Shown here: one piece after another, positions 56,807 to 64,000 of the stretch
Layout: every line of letters begins with the position of its first letter
Numbering within the stretch: the stretch's first letter is position 1
Origin: Saururus chinensis
Lineage: Eukaryota; Streptophyta; Magnoliopsida; Piperales; Saururaceae
NCBI GenBank assembly: GCA_035235625.1
Contig: CP141145.1
Coordinates: forward strand, 20,834,563 to 20,898,562
Direction: 5' to 3'
Length of the DNA stretch: 64,000 nucleotides
Program-made: the position numbers and the translations under genes
The notes under the pieces: generated by a model
Database searches by the model: none
What the model was told of the DNA's origin: nothing
What the model saw: the letters and a program-made list of their open reading frames with translations, nothing else

Positions 56807-58142
56807 TATGAGTTTAATATCTGTCTAATTAATCTACTAGATCACTAGAATTATTTTAAAATTAGTACTTTGAAAAGTACGAATTTAAAGTCATAGCCTC
56901 TATACGTAGATATTTTTTCTATAACGGAAACAATGAAAACTTAATTTCTAAGTGCACTCAAAATTAATCAATCATCAAACCATAAAATATAAAGCATGCA
57001 AACCACACATGAACACACAATGACTTAACATAGAAAAACCAAACAAGGATAAAATTATCATGGAAGTCCCAATAAGGACTAAATGAATGACTACTAGCAA
57101 GCAAGACAATTACATGACATAAGAAAACCACTATCATTTGTTTTGATTCTAACACAAACTCCCTTTATGTAGATCTCTACAAATTTTTGTCATTGCTAGT
57201 GAAGTTTTCTTCTTCAAGCACTTGAAACTTTAATCTCTCATTGTTTTGTCTTTGTCTTCTTCTAGTCTTTAACAAGCTCCTTTTGTTGTAATGACTTTGG
57301 CCTTTAGGTTCTTCAATCTCTCATAGAAGATTTTTTGCAACTCAATGAAATCTCCATGTAAAATCTCATCTTTGGTTGTGGAATAACATCATGAATTCAC
57401 CATTAACATTCCCTTCAACCTCCTTTGTGAATTATCAAGGAAAATAATAATCAAAGGTTTCACCTTTCTTCTCAATTTTTTGAGGTTTTTTCTCTTCAAT
57501 TTCATTAGTTCTTATCCTTTATATAGGTCACCAAAACGATTTGACACTTTGACTTCAACAAGGAATGAAATCTAATCTTGAAAACTTTTTTAGGGCAACT
57601 AAAACTGCTAGCAATCAATCATTTCAAACAACGATCAATTATTTATTATTTTTTGAACACATGATTCTTTGAGTAATCAATCTATCAGTAAGCCGATCGA
57701 TCGTTAAACTCTCAACTTTGTTTTGCAAAAGACTGATTTAAGTGTTGATCGATCATTTCTGGGGGTGATCAATTGATGCATAAAATTTGAGTTACTATAC
57801 ACCAATGAATGATCAATTCAACCAACACAACTCCAGCGATTGATTAATGTATCTATTTATTGACAATTTTGTCTTTTTACCCTAAAACCTTTGAAATCAT
57901 CTCTAAAACTTCTCCAAGTGATTTTAGTATGAGAATGTGATCTAAATATGTTTCATACCCCATCAACATCTTTTAGTCTTCAATCTTGAGCCATAAGAAC
58001 ACGTATGTTCTTATTTTTTACGTCTATCAATTTCAAATCTAACTTGACCATAATTACATCTAATTAGATTTTAGGACTAATTACATAAGGTTTTTAACAT
58101 AATTTTGACAAAGATATTAACCAATTAACCTAACATAGGACA
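56807..58142 (-). repeat. 5' LTR of copy C
   Basis: About 1.34 kb. On the minus strand it ends ATTAAACTCATA and is followed by AGTGGTAACTAAGGG, a decayed PBS. Its outer end starts TGTCCTATGTTAGGTTAATT, which lacks roughly 12 bases of the family terminus TGTTAGAACATG. Confidence 0.8.
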
Positions 58143-58716
58143 TCGATCGATATGGGTCTAATAGATGAAGTTATGTTTCACCAGATGTGTTCTCACACTA
58201 GAGCAAGAGTAGAGGATTCACATGAGAATCTAGACATTTCAGATGCAGTAAAGGATGAGGAGAGACCTACACAACAAAGCAGATCTAATGCAGATAATTC
58301 GCGACTAGCTTCTTGTGCTGAGTTGCTGGATGTTTGTTGCGATCTTTTTGAGCAATATGATTAGTTGGAGGATCTTATTCATCATTGCTCATTCTATTTA
58401 GATTCATCAAATGATGATGCTCATATTGATGATAATGCTATTGATTCTTGATGTTTTATTTTACATTTCATTTTTATGTACTTTTGGTTAAAACATTGTT
58501 TAGTTCATGATATGTACTTTGATGATTATTTTTATGTATTATGAAACTGATGTATTTTGACTAGTGGATACTTTGAGATATTTTTGTTTATTGTTTATTT
58601 ATTTTAATGTTTTAATAGTTGAATGCTTTACATATTTGGTTTATTGTATGATATCTATGGTTTTGGATTCACTTTTTGACTATTTCAACAAAAAGGCAAA
58701 GAAAATATTATGGAAA
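58143..58716 (+). other. Unassigned stretch with a short coding-like frame
   Basis: Between the two LTR elements is a 70-codon frame (58152-58364) starting MGLIDEVMFHQMCSHTRARV, with the acidic, Ser/Asp-rich SHENLDISDAVKDEERP and LLDVCCDLFEQYD. In the same frame a short acidic tail (SNDDAHIDDNAIDS) continues past one stop. It looks like the C-terminal end of some protein, perhaps transposon-derived, but I do not recognise it. After 58455 the DNA is AT-rich. Confidence 0.3.
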
Positions 58717-59046
58717 TGTTGTGCACGAGTGCACTTGGCTTAGTACTTACCTTTATTTTAGTACTTTATTTCTGTTCATTAGGCTAGTTTCCCTTATGAT
58801 TAGCAGATGACTGTTATTTGTAGTTTGGATGACTTGTAATGGGCGCACTAGTGGACCACGAGTGAACCGGGACCACTAGTGGCACGATCCCCAATGTGGG
58901 GTGCGACTCCCCATAAAGGGGTCGTCTTCCTCCTTGGTTGGTATGCTTAATGAAATTCCAGTATTTCCTTTCCCTTTCTTCCAACTTCTTTTCCTTTACC
59001 TGTGTAGAACTCTTGTGTACCGATTGTGCCTACACCGGGCACAACA
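58717..59046 (+). repeat. 5' LTR of the chromovirus
   Basis: 330 bp, beginning TGTTGTGCAC and ending GGGCACAACA, so the outer seven bases are perfect inverted repeats. A near-perfect stem (CACTAGTGGACC paired with GGACCACTAGTG) lies at about 58848-58882. Confidence 0.95.
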
Positions 59047-59047
59047 T

Positions 59048-59059
59048 TGGTATCAGAGC
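59048..59059 (+). other. Primer-binding site (initiator tRNA-Met)
   Basis: TGGTATCAGAGC begins one base after the 5' LTR and is the standard plant initiator tRNA-Met PBS. Confidence 0.92.
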
Positions 59060-59100
59060 TCTTACGATCCCCGGCCACAGCTCGAGGCAAGCAAGCTGCC

Positions 59101-60444
59101 ATGGCCCTGGAGAGTTAGCCCGAGAAGGAAGTTCTTGCCTCTACGAACAGTCCCAAATCAGTGCCTGAATCCAGCGGCGAGTTAACAATGGCACAACTTA
59201 TGGCGGAGATAAAGGCTCTGAGTGTGGGAGTAGCCAGGATCGATGCTTTGGGATTGGCCGTTGCCCAGCAACAGGCAGAGCGCGCACCACCTCTTTTGTC
59301 CAAGTCGCCAGCTTCCATGGAGAAGGGGGGTCCGTCCTAGGCTCTAGAACCTCTCCGCTCTGACTTCCCAGTGCCGACAGACTGCAATATGCACTTTGCC
59401 CAGGATGGTGTGGGCTTTGGCATTGTCAACCAGGCCATGGATGGGAGGCGCAAGGCCTGGGACTCGCGAGGCACACTAGGTGTTCACGAAAATGGCCCAA
59501 TGGTGCCTCCTCCCCGAAACTTGTACCAGGAGATGGAGGATGACTGGGAGGAGTACCCAGGACACCGAGGAGCACCCCGTGGTGGGGTGGAACCCCGTTT
59601 GGCCCGCCTATAGTTCCCACGTTATAATGGGGATGACGATCTTGTGGAGTGGCTGTACAAGGCGGAGAAGTTTTTCGCCTACCAGGGGACACAATCGGAG
59701 GCTGAATGACTGCACATAGCGGCTTTCCACCTCGACGGGGATGCCTCGGTATGGTTTCAGAGCTTTGAGAAGGAGGTGCGCTACCCCACTTGGACCGCCT
59801 TCTCCGATGAATTGTGCATCCAGTTCTGCCCGATTGAGTTTCAAGACTTCAACGAAATGCTCTCCTCTTTGCGACATACATCCACCATCCGAGCATACTA
59901 CACGGAGTTCATGAAGGTCGCTAACCGCCTCCGTGATTGGATGGTGGCCGCCTTGGTGGGCACGTTCAAGCGAGGGCTCAAACAAGAGATTTCTGAGGAG
60001 ATGCGCCATTTTCCTTGTAACAGCATGCGGGATGCGGTGCGTCATGCACGCATCGAGGAGGAGAAATTGGCTAGACAAAGGCGTGGGGACAGGCTTGGAC
60101 CCTTCCCTTGGGCTACTGTGACCGCCTCCCCTCTCACTGCTCCAACCAACAGCTCAGTGGCTGGCTGCGCTGGCCAAGCACCTCCTCAGACCGGCCCGAT
60201 TGTCCGCTGTCTCACTCAGGCGCAAATGGAGGAACGTCGTTTAAAAGGGCTTTATTTTTGCTGTGATGAGAAGTTCGTCCCGGGGCACCGTTGTTCTGTC
60301 AAGGGCAGTCTCTTAGTGGAGGAGATCGATGAGGAGGCAGAGGTGAAGGAGGGGCCTAATTCTTCGTACCCTGCTGATACACTGCCGGATATTTCTGTGC
60401 ATGCTTTTTCAGGGGCTTTCACGCCACGCACCATTCGAGTATAG
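59101..60444 (+). pseudogene. gag of the chromovirus
   Basis: An ATG at 59101 opens one frame that can be followed to 60444 despite stops near 59116, 59338, 59611 and 59707. The core reads FPRYNGDDDLVEWLYKAE, HIAAFHLDGDASVWFQ and AFSDELCIQFCP, typical Ty3/gypsy gag. It is followed by a basic region and a zinc knuckle, YFCCDEKFVPGHRC, near 60255-60295. The first knuckle Cys is replaced by Tyr. Gag binds and packages the element RNA. Each early stop is one transition away from Gln or Arg codons. Confidence 0.85.
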
Positions 60445-60870
60445 GGTTACCTCAAGCGGCAGCAGGTTGCCATTCTGATTGACAGCGGGTCTACCCACAA
60501 CTTCATCAACAACAAAGTGGCTTAGCGGCTAGGCTGCTTTGTGTCTGACTTGACACCCTTTGATGTCTTGATTGGTGATGGTAAGCACCTCCGCAGTTCC
60601 GGGGTGTGTACCCAGGCCGCACTCTCCATTCAGGGCCACACATTCATGACCAACCTATTCTTGCTTTCGACGAAGGGGGCGGACATGGTGTTAGCGGTGC
60701 AGTGGCTTCAAGAGCTTGGGGACGTTCTCTGGAACTTCAAGGACCTGGTGATGGATTTCGCACTGAACGGACAGCGGGTGCACCTCCACGGCTCTCAGCC
60801 AGGCACTCTCCTTTTTGCTCAGGCGACATGGTCCCTATTCCGGTTCGCATCGCAGGGATTACTTCTCTAG
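60445..60870 (+). pseudogene. Aspartic protease of the chromovirus
   Basis: The same frame as gag continues with GYLKRQQVAILIDSGSTHNF, which holds the DSG catalytic motif near 60480. After a stop near 60523 it reads DLTPFDVLIGDGKHLRSSG and ADMVLAVQWLQELGDV, the 'VVLG.QWL..LG' flap-side motif. The protease cuts the Gag-Pol polyprotein. Confidence 0.8.
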
Positions 60871-60879
60871 CAGTGGGCA

Positions 60880-61730
60880 TTGGTGGACATTGTGCAGGAT
60901 GACTTGCCACAGGATCTTCTTGACCTCTTGGCAGAGTATGGTAATGTGTTCGCTGAATCGCGGGGCCTTCCTCCGGTGCAGGCGCATGACCACTCTATCC
61001 CGATCATTCCAGGTGCTTCTCCAGCAAATGTCTATCCCTATCGCTATCCATACATGCTTCATTCTGGTATCATTTGGCTCAGCACGAGCTCCTTCTCTTC
61101 CCCAGTGTTGCTGGTCCGTAAGAAAGATGGTACTTGGCACTTTTGTTTGATTACCGGGCATTGAATGCTATCACAGTGAAGGACAAATATCCTATACCAG
61201 TGGTGGAGGAACTTCTGGACGAGCTGTCTAGTGCTACCGTATTCAGTAAACATGACCTTCATTCAGGTTATCATCAGATCCGTATGCAGCCCACCGATGA
61301 GCACAAGACCACCTTCCGCACTCATGATGGTCATTTCGAGTTCTTGGTTATGCCGTTCAGCCTCACGAACGCCCCCTCTACATTTGAGAGTCTTATGAAT
61401 GACCACTTTTGGCCCTTCCTCCGCCGCTTCATTTTAGTGTTCTTCGATGATATCCTTGTTTATAGCAAGTTGTGGGGCGACCACTTGGAGCATCTCAGGT
61501 CTGTCTTTGATATCCTGTAAGCTAGTTCATTGTTTCTTAAACACTCGAAGTGTTTGCTTGGCAGCCCACAGGTGGAATACTTGGGTCATATTATCTCTCG
61601 TGACGGCATGGCTACCGACTCCTCTAAGGTGACCGCCATGCTGTCCTGGCCATCCCCTACTTCGGGCGCTACGAGGCTTCCTTGGCCTGACTGGCTATTA
61701 TCGGCGCTTTATTCACCGCTATGGTGAGAT
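60880..61730 (+). pseudogene. Reverse transcriptase of the chromovirus
   Basis: The frame begins DDLPQDLLDLLAEYGNVFAE. A one-base loss near 61150, between the TWHFCL and DYRALN motifs, moves the reading frame. The rest includes [45 protein letters not shown] and the active-site block [10 protein letters not shown] (61441-61470). The thumb region follows with KCLLGSPQVEYLGHIIS, and a second frame change lies near 61670. RT copies the RNA into cDNA. Confidence 0.88.
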
Positions 61731-62230
61731 TGCTCCCCCCCTTACTCAGCTGTTACAGAAAGGGGCCTTTCATTGGCTGGACGCTGCCCAGGCGACCTTT
61801 GAGGAGTTGAAGCAAGCTATGGCGACCGCCCCTATTTTGATTCTCCCTGATTTCAGCCGGCCATTTGTGGTTGAGACCGATGCTTCGATGCCGGCCTGGG
61901 GGTGGTACTACTTCAAGAGGAGCGTCCCATTGCCTACTTCAGCAAGGCTTTGGCTGGCCACTCCCTGTCCCTCTCTGTCTATGAGAAAGAGATGCTAGCC
62001 ATTGTTCTCGCGGTCGACAAATGGCGCCCTTATTTGCTTGGCCGGCGGTTTCTCATTCGTACTGACCATCAACCGCTCAAGTATTTTCTCGAACAGAGGG
62101 TGTCCACTCCAGCGCAGCAGCGGTGGGTCAGCAAGCTCTTGGGCTATGACTATGAGGTTGTGTACAAGAAGGGATTTGACAACACCGTGGCTGACGCACT
62201 GTCTTGCCGCACCACTCCAGGTTCGTGTTT
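61731..62230 (+). pseudogene. RNase H of the chromovirus
   Basis: [20 protein letters not shown] and PFVVETDAS give the first catalytic Asp. Another frame change near 61900 leads into [31 protein letters not shown] and the RTDHQPLKYF block. FDNTVADALSCR ends the domain. RNase H removes the RNA strand during reverse transcription. Confidence 0.85.
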
Positions 62231-63218
62231 GGCTATTTCCGGTCCAGTTTGTCCATTCCTTGCTGAATTGAAACAGGTGTATCAAGATGATTCATCGATC
62301 ACCACACTGATTGCAGCCCTCCAGTCTGACCCGTCAGTGCACCCTTGCTTTGCCTGGAAGGATGACCTTCTTTTCTAGAAAGACCGTCTTTGGGTGTCTG
62401 AGGTTACCAACCTACGCCAGCATATCATAGCTCATTTCCATGCCTCTCCCTTGGCAGGTCATGAAGGTGCCCTTCGCACCTATAAACGGGTTAGTTAGAG
62501 CTTCTTGTGGCAGGGTGTACGTCGCGCGGTGACTACTTATGTGGCCACTTGTGATGTCTGTCAGCATGCCAAGTCCGCCACCACCTCTCCTGCCGGGTTA
62601 CTTCAGCCATTGCCCATTCCAGGTAAGGTTTGGGACAACGCCTCTATGGACTTTGTGGAGGCCTTGCCGTTGGTCCAAGGCAAGTCGGTGATCATGGTGG
62701 TAGTGGATCGGCTATCCAAATATGCCCATTTTAGTGCTCTGGGTCATCCCTACACTGCCAAGTCTGTGGCGGAACTATATGTTCGAGAGGTGGCCAAATT
62801 GCATGGTATTCCTCGCACTATCGTTTCTGACCGTGACAAGATTTTTATCTCTCAGTTTTGGCAGGAGTTCTTCACTCTACAGGGCACTTCTTTGCATATG
62901 AGTACCGCCTATCACCCACAGACTGATGGGCAAACTGAGGTAGTCAACCGCTGTTTGGAGCAATACCTGCGCTATTTTACTGTGTCTCAGCCCCGTCATT
63001 GGCTTCAGCTCCTTCTGTGGGCCGAATGGTCTTATAATACTGCTTATCACACTTGCATCGGGTTTACTCCTTTTGAGGTACTATTTGGGCGGCCGCCCCC
63101 TATCGTGCTCTCCTATGTTCCCCATCGGTCCTCAATTGCAGCAGTTGACCACATGCTCCAGACTCGGAATGATGTTCTTCGCCAGCTTAAGGCGAACCTG
63201 TCTGGGCTTAGAACATAA
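62231..63218 (+). pseudogene. Integrase of the chromovirus
   Basis: The HHCC finger is seen as HFHASPLAGHEGALRTY and CDVCQHAK (with stops near 62376 and 62496). The core has the catalytic triad as SMDFVEALP (D), TIVSDRDKIF (D) and HPQTDGQTEVVNRCLEQYLR (E). The frame 62505-63218 is intact. It ends in LSGLRT plus stop, where a frame change leads into the C-terminal region. Integrase inserts the cDNA. Confidence 0.9.
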
Positions 63219-63679
63219 TGAAGCAGATTTATGATAGCCATCACACCGAGCGCGAGTTTGCCGTGGGGGACTTGGTTTATGTCTTTGTTCTTCCTCAGCG
63301 CCAGACCTCCTTGTTCTAGCCCGAGCACTCTAAGCTTGCCCCCCAATTTCATCGGCCCTATGTTGTCGAAGAGCGGGTTGGATTGGTTGCCTATCGCCTC
63401 ACTCTTCCACCGAGTTCGATGGTCCATCCTGTTTTTCATGTTTCCAGGCTGCATCGTTGCATTGGTGACTTGGCCATGGATGCTCCACCTCTTCCATTGA
63501 TGAGCCCAGTGGCTTCTTCTGACCCCATTCTTGCAGTGCTGCTTGATAAGCTCCGTGTACGCCGCTCTGGTTGTATTACCACAGAGGTTTTAGTCTCTTG
63601 GCAGGGCCAATCACTTGAGGATGCTACATGGTTGTCTGAGGATGAGTTTCTGCTCCGGTATCCTTCATTGTTGGCTTGA
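63219..63679 (+). pseudogene. Integrase C-terminus and chromodomain
   Basis: In a new frame: MKQIYDSHHTEREFAVGDLV (GPY/F-type module), a stop near 63318, then VVEERVGLVAYRLTLP and HPVFHVSRLH. The end reads TEVLVSWQGQSLEDATWLSE, the chromodomain core with its Trp residues, closing at 63679. The chromodomain places the element in the chromoviruses and can steer integration to modified histones. Confidence 0.82.
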
Positions 63680-63709
63680 GGTCAAGGCGTGTGTGGAAGC
63701 GTGGTGGAG

Positions 63710-64000
63710 TGTTGTGCACGAGTGCACTTGGCTTAGTACTTACTTTTATTTCAGTACTTTATTTCTGTTCATTAGGCTAGTTTCCCTTATGATTAGCAGA
63801 TGACTATTATTTGTAGTTTGGATGACTTGTAATGGGCGCACTAGTGGACCACGGGTGAACCGGGCCCACTAGTGGCACGATCCCCAATGTGGGGTGCGAC
63901 TCCCCATAAAGGGGTCGTCTTCCTCCTTGGTTGGTATGCTTAATGAAATTCTAGTATTTCCTTTCCCTTTCTTCCAACTTCTTTCCCTTTCCTTGTGTAG
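63710..64000 (+). repeat. 3' LTR of the chromovirus (cut by the window end)
   Basis: It begins TGTTGTGCACGAGTGC after a purine-rich stretch (GGAAGCGTGGTGGAG). The visible 291 bp align with the 5' LTR without gaps, with 9 differences counted by eye, mostly transitions. Confidence 0.93.

Larger units (their letters stand above)
49806..58142 (-). mobile_element. Gag-only LTR retroelement, family C, copy C (long form)
   Basis: Read on the minus strand, the 5' LTR is 58142-56807 and the 3' LTR is 51129-49806, with 5.7 kb between. Both LTRs match those of copy A, including GATCGAT-rich U3 zones. The 5' LTR seems to lack its first dozen bases. The interior has gag relics near its 5' end, a decayed extra reading frame near its 3' end and a purine tract next to the 3' LTR. 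I see no protease, integrase or reverse transcriptase. I could not match a target duplication (AAAAG on the left, TCGAT on the right), consistent with a damaged right end. Confidence 0.82.
58717..64000 (+). mobile_element. Ty3/gypsy chromovirus (Reina-like), runs off the window
   Basis: The 5' LTR (58717-59046), PBS, gag, protease, RT, RNase H, integrase and a C-terminal chromodomain are in the order of a chromovirus. The 3' LTR begins at 63710 and is cut by the window end about 40 bp before its expected end. Full length would be about 5.3 kb. The short LTRs (330 bp), compact size and 'CDEKF.PGHRC' knuckle suggest the Reina lineage; a tree of RT would settle it. The LTRs differ at 9 of about 291 compared positions by eye, so the insertion is fairly recent. 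The reading frame is nevertheless broken by many stops and several frameshifts, so this copy is not autonomous. Confidence 0.93.

Noticed and set aside
58901..59185. Open frame of 94 codons across the chromovirus LTR and leader
   Set aside because: It spans the LTR, PBS and untranslated leader; gag starts at 59101 in another frame.

Overview
The window is a stretch of nuclear DNA from a flowering plant. It has spliced GT-AG genes, a plastid-targeted ycf45-type ATPase, and layers of plant transposable elements: CACTA, hAT, Stowaway, MULE, RTE LINE, Ty1/copia-like and Ty3/gypsy. The sequence alone does not fix the species, and I make no firm call between monocot and eudicot. There are no prokaryotic genes, rRNA, tRNA or CRISPR arrays that I can support.

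Only two host genes look intact, and both are on the minus strand. The first (29080-40721) has nine exons that splice into a 654-residue SPD1/ycf45-family P-loop ATPase. Its fourth intron is about 7 kb and is filled with a solo LTR, a small LTR element, a decayed RTE LINE and an unexplained coding-like fragment. The second (41897-42262) is a single-exon gene for a 121-residue basic, proline-rich protein with a KEN-type motif. A Stowaway MITE and a hAT element lie just upstream of it.

Layout. Positions 1-16000 hold a decayed minus-strand gene of the plant mobile DUF1985/Ulp1 type, broken into three pieces. One break is an LTR-like repeat at about 9.4-13.7 kb. A second is a 6.65-kb solo LTR (1420-8074), which itself contains a non-autonomous CACTA element (3748-6860). 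An inverted relative of the first repeat covers 1-1225. Positions 16400-18985 hold a plus-strand Ulp1 protease relic. Positions 18990-24643 are a gag-only LTR element with a perfect 5-bp duplication. Positions 25040-28250 hold a minus-strand MULE transposase relic. Together with the Ulp1 relic it may be one KI-type MULE split by the LTR element. The SPD1-like gene and the KEN-motif gene follow, then a hAT element (44151-45554). A solo LTR (45624-49743) carries a second CACTA copy (46584-49388). A long minus-strand copy of the same gag-only LTR family runs from 49806 to 58142. A Ty3/gypsy chromovirus starts at 58717 and runs off the window inside its 3' LTR.

Insertion order can be read from the nesting. 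The target-site duplications found are GTCAT, ATA, AATTT, GCTTT, CTGAC, ACA and TA. They fix exact ends for most elements. All transposon proteins seen carry stops or frameshifts, so the window is largely a graveyard around two genes.
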